Below are positions 53,848-64,000 of a stretch of DNA of 64,000 nucleotides, piece by piece. Position 1 is the first letter of the stretch. Each line of letters opens with the position of its first letter. Under the pieces are notes generated by a model. The model searched no databases and was not told the origin of the DNA. It worked only from the letters and a program-made list of their open reading frames with translations. The position numbers and the translations under genes were made by a program. This stretch comes from Nereocystis luetkeana (Eukaryota; Sar; Phaeophyceae; Laminariales; Laminariaceae): NCBI GenBank assembly GCA_031213475.1, contig JARUPZ010000002.1, positions 3,162,001 to 3,226,000 on the forward strand, written 5' to 3'.

Positions 53848-56800
53848 GTTTCTTTTACAGAAACCGTTGCGCGTGCACACCTAAAAAACAAACTCTCCCT
53901 GGTTTCCCAGGTAATGAAACGAAGTGGGTAGGTCAGCGTACGGACGTAGGTATACGGTTTCCGACGCCCCAAAGATCCCGCCGTTTCGAGGGGGGGGAGA
54001 GTGTTGCAAGGATTACCCTGGGCTGGGTAATCGATCGGTCTTTTAGCCCTATAGCTCAGTAGGTAACACCTTCACAGTTAGGGCTGGGGTTCGGGTTAGG
54101 GTCAGGCCTGGGGTCGGGTTGGTGTGGGTCCACGTGCAAGGTTGAGACTATCGACGCACGCCCTGCACAAAGTTTTGTACAGGGTGCAGCTGCACATAGC
54201 GCGCGCCTCCACCCACGTAACCGGTACCTGGTACGTCGTCTACACTTAAAATCGATACGATAACGACGTGATACGTGTTTTAGCGTTGATCCAGTCGTGC
54301 GGGTTATCGTATAGCCATTTTACTGTTGACTACCAGGTACCAGGTATCTGGTACGTACGTGAGCGTTTTGTCGGGAAGTAATACTGATACCCGGTGAGGA
54401 TAATCTAGGTGTACGATTAGCGTAAACCTTATATCATACCTGGTACCCGCCTGGGTTTTTCTGAAGCCGATCTTGGCCCAACATCGGACCCAGAATTGTT
54501 TTTTTTAGAGGTTTTCCAAAAGTTGGGAACCTTCGGTTTGAAGAAACGTGCTCATAGCAAGCTGTACCTGAAAAATTATGGCGGGTGTCTTTGGAATTTC
54601 AAACTTTTCATGCAAACTTTGCGGTCCCATCGGCATAGACAAATACCTGGTAGATACCAACAAGCTAATTTGTTGTTCCCGTTTATGTCGAACGAGGACA
54701 CAGAGAAAGGGCTAGGTCGACCGCATGGCTGGACGTACTGAACGTGTAGCACAGTAACTGGGAGAGGAGAGCGGAGAGAGGACACGAACCCGACTATTAA
54801 ACAGCGTAGAGGTACTCGTAAGGCAGCGAAGGGGCAAGAGGCAGCGAAAGGAGAGGGGTGACCAGGCCCTTAGAGAGTTTGAGGCAAAAACTCGCCGCAC
54901 CCTCATTACGAAACAAGGATAACCTTATGTTCTTTCTCGTTTGACTTTCAGAATACAGTACGTCCTCAAAGAAGACGCTCCCGCCACCTGCCAGAGGCAA
55001 TACAGCTTCGTGGCAGTGCAGCCGGAATGCACCAGAAGCTCGTACTCTCTGTTGATGTCTCTCGCTGTGGTTGTTGCTCTCAGGCAGGGAGAGAGGCAAC
55101 TGCTCCTGCAAACCAACATTTTTGGGCGTTTTTTAGCTGCTGCAGCACAAATAGAGACTCGTTCAACACAGATATAACGCAAACTTCACCTCCTGCTTCT
55201 CCGTAGACATGGCATGGCTCGCGCAAGTGGTGAAGGCCTGCCAGCTCAGAGTGCAACGCTGCAAGGACATTATTCCAAGCAAGCTTCCAAGCCAGGGTTC
55301 TGCTTGCGTGATCCTTCTCGATCAAGAGTTTCCCTGATTTTCAGGTTTAGTATGAATATGCAGGCGGTGCTTGATGGGGTAAGCTAGAGATAAAATGGCC
55401 CGCATCGAAATGCTAACTGGCCAATCAGGATCGAGAGTCTCTCCTTGTATTTTACCTTTCACCCGGCTGTTTCCCCCGCGTTTGCTAAGAAAGGTACTGG
55501 TATATCCACGTATCCACACACCTCGGCAAGCCACCATACCCTGCATCACTCGGCCGTACGACGCTTCAGCTACCTGTCACCTTCCACATTTGGATCGTCC
55601 TTCCGACTTAGGTTCGCACATCCTCAAGGTGTGTGTGTTCACGATATGTCGAGATACTTCGAGCTTGGGTGTGTGACACTGTGCGGAACACAAACAACAG
55701 AGATAAGCTAAAAATGTCGCTTCGTGTACATACACCCTGAAGTACAGCGACTCAGCAGCAGTCGGTTCGCACGATGAGATGCACGTAGAGGAGGAGTGAG
55801 TGAGTGCTTTCGACACAGGGCCGGCAACCCACTCCCTTCGGATGGCTCAGATCGAAAAGCCTGGTGGCACATGTTGGGGTATTTAGGGTAAAAGCGCGAT
55901 GAAGGAATCGGTGAAGTAGCAACACGGATGAAAAAAGAACAAAAGTTGTACATTCCAACGTGCGCGGGAATAAACTCGAACCTTGCATCTATCTCCTACA
56001 GCAGTAGTACGAGTACCCGCTGCATCCCATGCTGTCTCATGTGCTACGATGCTGGCCTTTCGAGCCCGCGCAGCCTTTGGATCCACCACCTAATTCGCGT
56101 GGCATCATTCCCACACAACACTCAAGGCGTATGTTTGCACGCGCTCACCAGGGAAAACAAGCACGACGATGTGTGACATACATCCGTGATCTAGCGCGAG
56201 GGAGGGCGAGGTTAAATTTCATGTACATAGTATGTGCAACGTACGAAACGAACAAACAACGATCCTCCTCGATGGGGGCATACAATAGCAGCGGGTTTGA
56301 GGTGTACTGGTGCGCAGGCTGATCAAGGCTCAATGTTGATTGTCTTCGGTGCACCTGTACTCTGTGGTTGTGAGCCAGGTTATTTGCAATGTATCAATCG
56401 GGTGAGCCAAAGCCTCCAGCGAAACGTCTGAGTACTAATACCTCTTGTGGTCGAATATGTAGAGTACTTCTGCTGTACAGCTGCTGTAGGTCCGGGTCCA
56501 GGTGTGTGTGTTCTCGTGTTCTTTATATATACCCGTCGACGACCAGCACGACCAGCAGTGTCCGTGCCGATTCTTCAATTATCTCTGTCCTACTGAGAGC
56601 TACCAGGTACCTGGTACACGATATCTGTGGTCACAAAACTACCACATAGAAGATAAAGATACTATACAGCAGTACAGACAATGCAAGGCCTTTTGTCGTC
56701 GTACTAGATACGACAGGAACGACAATACGATACATACTCGATGAAAGAGAAAACTCGAAAGAAACAGGTAGGTCCCGTATCGAAACTTTGAAACTTTGAA

Positions 56801-58270
56801 ACTTTGAAATATAATCAAAATATTGATACTTTATTTTTTAAATATAACTTGAAACCAAAAGTTTAAGCGCCCAAAAGTTGATGAAACATTTACCGGCACG
56901 AATCAGCCAATCAGGGTCGGGCTTCCCTATTCCCTTTTTTTCCTTTCCCCCGCTTCCCGCTTCTTTCCTGGTTTTCGCCTTCTCTTCTAATTGCGCTCTG
57001 AAAGCTCTGAGCTGTGTTCATCCAAACCCACCGCCAACCAAGTAATATAAAGTAAGTACTCGCGCAAACAGACAGTAGTTAGTAGTATCCACAACTCCGA
57101 CAACAATCAGCAGGCCTTGCCGCCAACGCCATTACATTACCTCCTCCCACACGCGTAAGGCTTGGGCCGTCTCTCAAACTGCCACCTGCTACATACAGAC
57201 AGAGAGAGAGAGAGAGCAGTTGCATCGTGCAACCCTCTCAGCTTCCACACCACACCACACCACAGCAGCACCGGTAAGTGCCTGATACTTGATACTCTCA
57301 ACTCGCGATGTTGATGTGTTCGTTTTTGGTGAGAGGCACGCATGGTCTACGGCATGGCAGTACGCAAAAACCTAAAAATATGAAGGGTTTCGGCGTGGCT
57401 GCCCATCGACCCAATTGGCAAGCTCACTATGATTTATTCAGTATTGCGTTGTTGTTGATCGTGTTCGTTTCACTATTATTGTCATGTGCTTGCCATTGTT
57501 TGTCGCCAACATGTGAGATGTGCAATACTCGCAGCTCGCCCGCTCGCTCGCTCTCTCGAAGGTATCTGCTGTAGTACTAGGAAGCGAGAGAGTCTGTGAT
57601 TTTGAGTTCGGCCTTTTTTGACGCATCTAACATCTTCCGGCCAACGACCAACTACCTGACTGTTCCACATTGCAGCCGTTCCCGCCCGTTACCCGTTGTA
57701 GCTTACAACAGCAGTCTTGGCGGTTGGCGGTACATTTCGCGATTGCTTTACAACATCTAAGCAACGATGAGCTGTACGTGCAGAGTACGTGCCAGGGCAC
57801 TGCTGTATACGATCAGTACCTGGTGTCAACGGGTGTACATCCAAAATGCAGAGAAAGTATACATGATGGATGATAGCGAGATCGCCGGGGCACTCATACA
57901 AACTTACTTATATCAGACACCTGGTATATGATAACATGAACCCGCGGTATCTGTTGTACTGAACACTTTGTTTGGAAACGACGGTTGAGTAGGACAGGAG
58001 CAGGGTATATAGAGCTATCAGTATTCGTATATTCGTATGTGATATTAATATTTCAGAGTAATATAATATGTCTGCAGTAGTACTGCTGTTGTTGTTGTAA
58101 GTACCTGTGTGCGACACCACTATACTTCTTTGGGTATGCCTTATTTTCTTATTTTGGTCCAGGCTCAAATCACTATGTACCTACGTACGAGTATGAGGCA
58201 GGCGGGTGCGTCCCAGTCAAAGCACCTTCGTCTAATAATCGAGCCTGAATTTCTCAACTCCTAAGCCCTT

Positions 58271-58480
58271 TTAACCCTTTTTGAACTGCAGTCCCGTTTT
58301 GGGGACGAAGCACTCAAGTTTTCAAAGTATTCCGGGGAACCATAGTAAATAGGAAATAGGACCAAATATTGTTAGTAAAAATAGCGATATATCTAGGTTT
58401 TTGTGTTTACCGTAGGTCCTATTTAATATGGTCTCCGTAATAGATTATTCTGAAACTGTTGTCTTAATTAAAAGGGTTGA
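58271..58480. mobile_element. Family A MITE split by a family B MITE
   Basis: The A left half (TTAACCCTTTTTGAACTGC) and right half (AAAGGGTTGA, decayed) are separated by a B copy at 58330-58440 with TA on both sides. B is therefore younger than this A copy. Confidence 0.85.
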
Positions 58481-58677
58481 GGGTTTTCGCGTACTCTGCT
58501 GCTGTTAATACCAGCCGCTGTTGTCTGCTGTCTGTGCGAAACCGTCTCCGTGCAAAATGCCACCCGGCCCCCGCGTCACACATCCCACCAGAAAAGGCTA
58601 CTATACACATATTTGTTTTCTTGTTTAGTGTATCGTCCCATCCTTTATCTTCTCGTCCTTCAATTATCTCTCATTCC

Positions 58678-58796
58678 TATTGCGGGGGACCATAGTTAAT
58701 AATGCCTGGTAGGACCTATGGTATCCATAAAAACCCATACATTTAACCATTTTTACCAACAATATTTGGTCCTATTAACTATGGTCCCCCGTAATA
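58678..58796. mobile_element. Family B MITE with CCTGGTA insertion
   Basis: TATTGCGGGGGACCATAG to CTATGGTCCCCCGTAATA. It reads AGTTAATAATGCCTGGTAGGACC where other copies read AGTTAATAGGACC. Confidence 0.9.
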
Positions 58797-60036
58797 GTAA
58801 ATGTCGTACCTCAGACTCGGGGTCACACAGCAGGCTCTCCTCTCTCTCCCCCCTCCCCACCACGCACTGTACGTACGTTCATCTTTATCGCGAGAAGGTT
58901 CAGCACTTTCTTCGCTCGTCGAGTCGCGTCGAAAATTGCGCCCACCCACGCTATATATGCGCTCTCAGCAGCCGATTTTGTTTTAACAGCTAAAGAAAAA
59001 AAAAACACACACACACACGCACAACATGGCAGGGCTCGAAACCCTGACCTTCCCGACCTTCTTTAGTTTTCGAGGCTAACCTCAGAAGATCACGGGGGAG
59101 GCCGGCGCTATAACTCCAACTATTTACGTAACTAATGAATTCATACTGATTCAAGACATTGCTTAGTTTCTACCTATGATCCGCACGAGGTACACGAGAT
59201 GATCAATAGTACTACTGCTACGCAGGGGGCGCTCAAACCACCAGCACTTCTTAAGTTCCCCTCGCTGCCTCGGCAAGGAATGCTGCGAGGCATGCCCTAT
59301 CAGGCTAATAGCGAGTGGGGTAGGTCTTTCTGGCGGGTGTAAGGCCGGACTCACCCTCAAGGAGTGATACCTTCTTGCTGCTGCCTGTGGCCGCGAGGCT
59401 CAAGCGGCAGTAGAGTTGGGTCGTACGTGGTGCGTCAGGCACGGAGACCTACGATTCGCGCGTCTTTTTTAGGCAGCTGCGGCAGAGCAGTAATGCTCAA
59501 TCGGGGTGTCCGTGCGCGGAGGCAGGCGCCACCACAGGCCACACTACGGCACAGTCTATTGCGCCGGTAGGAGGCTGGATTCGACGACAAGGGAGGAGGG
59601 AGACTGAGCGTCGACGTGCGGGGAAGAGACGGATTGACCTCCCCCTGCGCGAGAATTTTTATTTTTCAGATCAGAACCGCAAGTGCGAGGAGCACTTTGT
59701 TTTTCAGGATGACGGAGAAAGGGAAACGACTGGAAGGGAATGGCAACGAGTGCACGCGCAAAGGAGCGGTTGGATTGGGCCAAGGCGATGATGCGGCCAT
59801 GAAGAGCGGCAGGAAGACGGTGCATGGAGACCCATGATCTGCGCGCACACTATCATCACGAGAGAAGCAGTCATAGTTTGTTTTTTCCTGGTATTGTTTT
59901 TCACGAGGCAGAATAGTATCTACCGGTACTTGTTATAAACGTCGTCACTGGTATTTGTAGTTTAACGAGTTTGTATACCCTTCATGGGGAATAACCTACG
60001 CAATTATCAGGGACGTGGTATCATAACTGTGCTGCC

Positions 60037-60489
60037 CCTTTTTGTGTCAGACAGTCCAGGAAGAGATGGCGATCGTTGATATTCGTGTGGTAGTAAGGTT
60101 CCATTGCTCCTTTTTTCACTGCATATCCGCGAGTCTTCACTCTGACAGCACTCCAGATAGCAGGCAGGTGTGTTCCTCTTTCGTTTTCACGACTACCGTG
60201 CGTTTCGTACGGTGCAGGCAGCACTTCAGACAGCATCCGCTGTAGTCAGCAGCCACGAGTTGGTTAGTGGTGGGAACGGGGGTACTCTTCTATGTTATAG
60301 TTGAGAGGATATACCCGTGGCCATGTTAGTTCAGTTTTGCACATTGGTTTTATCTTGTGTGCGCTTTTTTCGTCTCGTGTATTTTGAGGCAGCCGAATTT
60401 TCGATTTGTTTTTGTTTTTCGGATCTTCCTAGGGCTCCAGCACCTTTTGTGTGACCACGGACTCCTTCGTCAGAGAGTTATTGTGAGAG
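60037..60489. repeat. Duplicated segment, copy without MITE
   Basis: Sister of 48344-48905; here the MITE target is intact (CTTCCTAGGGC at 60427-60437). Just downstream, GCAACAG then an open stretch to GTGAAG|GTAAGC (60494-60561) could be an exon, but nothing links it to a gene. Confidence 0.9.
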
Positions 60490-61924
60490 CAACAGGAGCT
60501 CTGCATTGGGCGTGTGGTGCGCGGCTCCTGAGTTACGTCAGGCAGCCCGCGGTGAAGGTAAGCACTATCAGCTGAGCTTTGCCAGCTGGTTGCTGCGTGT
60601 AATAAGCTCAAGCTCTGAAGAGCACATTGCAAAACAAAAAAAAGGGCACACATATAGAACACGCGCGAACGGCTTATCATAAAATTTGGAAATTCCGTAA
60701 AAACGGGATATAGACGAGACATATTACGCAGCTTGCAAAGTTGAGTACCAGGTATCAATTATTATGTAACCAGTCGAACTCACAGCTGACGTATTTCATC
60801 ATTTTATAAAAAAAAAGGCTCTCAGGCCTGTTGTATTAGTGTCGGCCTTGTCCAACAGGACAGGGTGGAAGAAGAGATGAGCACTCGCATCTACACTCGT
60901 TCCTACTGTAGCGTCAGAATGAAAAACAAACTACAGCAGTATGAAGTGCGTTGGGATTTTTGTGGACGAAATTACGAAAAAAACGTTTTTTTTTTCAGTT
61001 TTTTTTTTAAATTTTACTTGGTTTTAGTATACCCTCCCTGTTTCGGTCTCAAAAATGGGTAGTCGGGTGTCGGGATCTTTTTCATTGACCCCTACATTCA
61101 GTACGCTGCTGTACGGGTGTTCTAGCGAAGTCGGCGCGGAGCGCGAGCGTGTGCTGCTGCTACTATTGCTTGAGGCTTTTATGTGATTCATGAACAGTTC
61201 ATGGGAGGTGTTGCTATATTGATGTAGGTTTGCTGACCTGCATCGTCTATGCGATGTACAATAGCTTGGCTGACCTACAACGTGCTAGGTTCGAGTTACC
61301 GACTGTTTTGAGTTACTTGGGCTCCATGCCATGCCAGACAAAATGCAACTCGCAGGCAGGCGCCAATTTACGGTTTTTTTACAAGTCTTGGTGGGGAGAG
61401 GGGGCTCGCACCATGAATATTCTTCTATTCGATCATCACATCCTACACGTTGTGTATTCTGACTCACATCGTACGTATGCCGAATACCATGCTTGTGTTT
61501 CTATTGGTACATACTGCTGTAGTGCATACTGCCCCAGCGTGCTGGCAGTATGTCCAATACCCAGCACCTGGTACTGCTGTATACTGTGCCTGGTATACTG
61601 TAAAAATAAGTTTGGTGTATACAGCAGTATATGGACGACATGGACATGAACGCACGAACAAGCCGGACCAGACCGAAATCCTTCTCTCGGGGTTCTGATG
61701 CAATGCAAACATGCAATCCTCTGGTACGTAATAATAACGCAATAAATCTCCGACTCTTTTTCTCGGGTATCGGTGAAAAACGACTTTAATATGTACAGCA
61801 GTCACCAGTATGTACAGACTAATGTCTGTCTGTCTATCCTCCAGCCTCTACGGACGTGCACTTCATTATTAGTCCTCTTCTCTATGGATAGGTACTTTTT
61901 CGCGCCTCTCAGCAACTTTACATT

Positions 61925-62150
61925 GGGTGGGTGGGTGGGTGGGTGGGTGGGTGGGTGTTCCATGGGCGACCGACCCACCGCGAGAATATGGTGGTGGGCC
62001 ATGCGAGATCCATGGGCGACCCTACTGCAAGGCGGGCCATTGAGTACCTGTCGTGGGAGAGACCGATGGGAGACCCAAGGACGAGACCCATGCTCAGGGA
62101 GTTCATCATGGATAGGTGGCATGGGCGACCCGCCATGGAACACCACTAAA
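61925..62150. repeat. (GGGT)n and ATGGGCGACCC repeats
   Basis: A (GGGT)n run of about 30 bp, then at least six scattered ATGGGCGACC / ATGGGAGACC motifs to 62260. Three frames are open across it, which reflects the repeat. Confidence 0.7.
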
Positions 62151-62471
62151 AACTCATTATGGGTGACTCTTGGGTATCTCATAATAGGAGATCTGTTCCG
62201 TGCAGGGTGTGGGCCAGCACTCTAAAAGTCATGGGCGACCCGTGGGCGGGGAGCATGCGATACCGTTGGGATGCGCGTGGGGAACGCGTGCAGGGGCGGC
62301 CGACCCTTAGGCATCCTCGGGAAAGGGTCTCTCCCTTCGGCTGAAACGTAACCCAGCTCTTCTCTGGCAAAAGACGAGAGGACGAGCTGACTCTGTTATG
62401 CCCTCCCTGGTAGGTCGTGTGGTAACATCTTAAATATGTGACACTGACAGCAAAGAATGACTGGGTATTTC

Positions 62472-62556
62472 TTGCCGGAATGCCCCTCTTTCTGCAATCG
62501 AACATGATGCTTTATTGCCGGAATGCCCCTCTTTCCGCAATCGAATATGATGCTTA
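62472..62556. repeat. Direct repeat, two 43-bp units
   Basis: TGCCGGAATGCCCCTCTTTC then GCAATCGAA(C/T)ATGATGCTT, twice in tandem with two differences. Confidence 0.9.
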
Positions 62557-62905
62557 CGTACGTGCACATCAGTGTTTACAAAAGAACCCCGATAACGACA
62601 TGCCTGGCGTGCATTACGAAGACGATCGTATGCGCAAGAAGACCACAAGAAAAAAAAAAGAAGAGCAAAAGCCGAAAATAGGCATATACCTGCGTCGAAT
62701 GGGCCTTTTGAGCCATCTGTAGGTACACTAAATATTGCACTTGAAAAAAGGCTTCCTGATCCTCCCTCTGATTGGCCAGCGCCCGATCGTACCTACCTGG
62801 TATTGTTCAGGCTGAAAAATTCTAGGTGCAAACATCTCTGCAACCAGGGCTACTCAAATTTTGGCTTCACCTGTTTTTTTACTTGAATTTAAACTTATAA
62901 AAGCC

Positions 62906-62985
62906 GGCGTCCCCGGTGGCTTGGTAGGTGATCCGCCTGCCTATCGAGATCAATTTCGTGGGTTCAAGTCTCACCGAGTGCATGC
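62906..62985 (+). repeat. tRNA-like sequence (SINE head or tRNA pseudogene)
   Basis: TGGCTTGGTAGG fits box A, and GTGGGTTCAAGTCTCAC forms a perfect 5-bp T-arm with a 7-nt loop (box B). The flanks do not pair as an acceptor stem. Different in sequence from the family at 53551. Confidence 0.45.
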
Positions 62986-63546
62986 TCGTAGGGACTTTTT
63001 CTTGCATTAAAAGAAAAATGATTAGCGGAAAGCGCGAGAGCGTGAGTCAGCTACATTCGATGAAAATCGACGAGCAGTGGGAATGCGGAATAAACCCTAT
63101 GCGTGACAAAAAATAAAGGCACGTACCGGCGGGGGGCAGAAGGGACGACACCTGTGACCACGGCTTGTCCAGAAGATCGCCGAGGGTAAAACCTCCTACG
63201 AGCTAGGCTGGAAAGAAAAAGTGATGTTGGAAAAGAAAAAAAAGGCCAACCTGTAACGACGAAGGGCCTATTGATAGCCAACATCCAGCGCAGTTTTTAC
63301 TGAATCCATATATCGTGTACGTACCGAGTGTGCGGTACTCTTTGGAGCATTACACATTCCCCCGCGTACGGGGATTCCGCGATGTTGTTCGTTATTTTTG
63401 TTGGCAGCTTGAGTCACCCGGTCCCAACAACCCTGTGGCCATATTTTAATGTTTTACTGTAAAAAAAGAAGTTTGTTTGAGCAATCAATATGAACAGGTA
63501 CAGTTGAAGCCAATTATAGACGAGGCATAACTTGTGTACGCCGCAG

Positions 63547-63583
63547 GCAAGGAGATGTACCTAGAACTTTTCAGCCAGCAACA
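63547..63583 (+). other. Possible 37-bp micro-exon
   Basis: Between GTACGCCGCAG and CAACAG|GTACGA the frame reads GKEMYLELFSQQQ. Both sites are plausible, but no partner exon was found; likely chance. Confidence 0.15.
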
Positions 63584-63883
63584 GGTACGATCGGTCGCTG
63601 GCCAATCAGAGGGAGGACCAGGAAGCCTTTACCCGAATGCAGTATGTAGTGTGCCTATAGATGGCTCAAAAGGCCTGCGCGTAGGTATACCTTCGGCTTT
63701 CCCCCTAAAAAAAACAAAGCCGAGAGTCAGAAGTCAGAAGAAGCAACTTATATATACGTACGTACCAGAACCAGGCAGTATTGTCCATCCGAGAAAACTT
63801 TCCTGCAGTGCTCGTACGAAGTCATAACTAGTAATCAACCACTGTTTTGGTGCATTCGATACACCATTTTACACCATGCTGTA

Positions 63884-64000
63884 GGACAGATCATCTACAG
63901 ATTATCGATTCCCAATTCGTGCTGTAGATAGATCCTTCAGGGCAAACACACTCCTGATCTGTATGATCTGTTATGATCTGTTATGATCTGCATGATCTGT
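63884..64000. repeat. Family F repeat, runs off the window
   Basis: Begins ACAGATCATCTACAG, the inverted-end motif of family F, and ends in tandem ATGATCTGTT units at the window edge. Confidence 0.6.

Larger units (their letters stand above)
53083..54205. repeat. Palindrome of about 1.1 kb, centre near 53728
   Basis: Left and right arms are inverted and diverged copies. Pairs include ATGTGCAGCTGCATCCTGCA (53135) with TGTACAGGGTGCAGCTGCAC (54178), and CGATTACCCAGCCCAAGG (53356, 53637) with CCCTGGGCTGGGTAATCG (53738, 54017). Each arm holds two partial units of a tRNA-like repeat. TTAGGG-like stretches lie near both outer ends (53292 and 54080-54105) in the same orientation, not inverted. Confidence 0.8.

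Noticed and set aside
54941-55177. Plus frame with TTTCAG upstream as a possible exon
   Set aside because: No partner exon or donor in phase; protein character is weak.
57137-57273. Pyrimidine-rich start and CACCG|GTAAGT as a 5' untranslated exon
   Set aside because: The donor is good, but no coding exon downstream could be linked to it.
61918-62182. Three overlapping frames with MGDP-like repeats
   Set aside because: Generated by ATGGGCGACC repeats and the (GGGT)n run.
1-64000. LTR retroelements, Polintons, LINEs, CRISPR arrays
   Set aside because: No reverse transcriptase, integrase, capsid or long terminal repeats, and no regularly spaced identical repeats with unique spacers, were recognised by eye.

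Overview
The window looks like nuclear DNA of a photosynthetic stramenopile, possibly of the brown-algal type. This is an inference from three things: multi-exon genes with introns of 0.3-3.2 kb, an enzyme whose N-terminus looks like a bipartite plastid pre-sequence (signal peptide, then Phe at the probable cleavage site), and TTAGGG-like telomeric remnants. There is one assembly gap (41961-42060, all N). I recognised no rRNA, CRISPR, phage, LTR retrotransposon or Polinton, and no intact transposase.

Layout. 1-11.7 kb is repeat-dominated: a long CATA microsatellite, small inverted-repeat elements (MITEs), minisatellites, a telomere-like tandem array, and one orphan exon at 6137-6259. 11.8-31.1 kb holds the two best genes, placed head to head. 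On the minus strand, five exons (21140 to 11776) encode a 351-residue isocitrate lyase/PEP-mutase superfamily enzyme of the PrpB/dimethylmalate-lyase type; every exon junction is in phase. On the plus strand, about ten exons (21465 to 31089) encode a large, partly disordered protein with weak TBC-like resemblance. The two start codons are 324 bp apart and probably share a promoter. 32.9-37.8 kb holds scattered minus-strand exons, probably one gene ending in a PH-domain-like exon. 37.8-64 kb is almost entirely repeats with a few weak exon candidates.

Mobile DNA. Family A (about 96 bp) has ends fitting a TTAA target, as in piggyBac. Family B (about 107 bp) has TA target duplications, as in Tc1/mariner. 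Family G (CCCGA-rich, about 200 bp) has an 8-bp target duplication and CAGGG ends, as in hAT. Families C, D, E, F and H are further dispersed repeats. Elements nest in each other several times, and a duplicated locus gives an empty/filled site pair that fixes the ends of family B.

Most unusual signals: (1) a recurring short insertion, TA becoming TACCAGGTA/TACCTGGTA, that interrupts several repeat copies exactly at TA; (2) a palindrome of about 1.1 kb built of tRNA-like SINE units; (3) four introns that appear to use GC donors among roughly 15 inferred; (4) a composite B-in-B element present twice with the same internal insertion point. All calls are by eye from sequence; no search was run.
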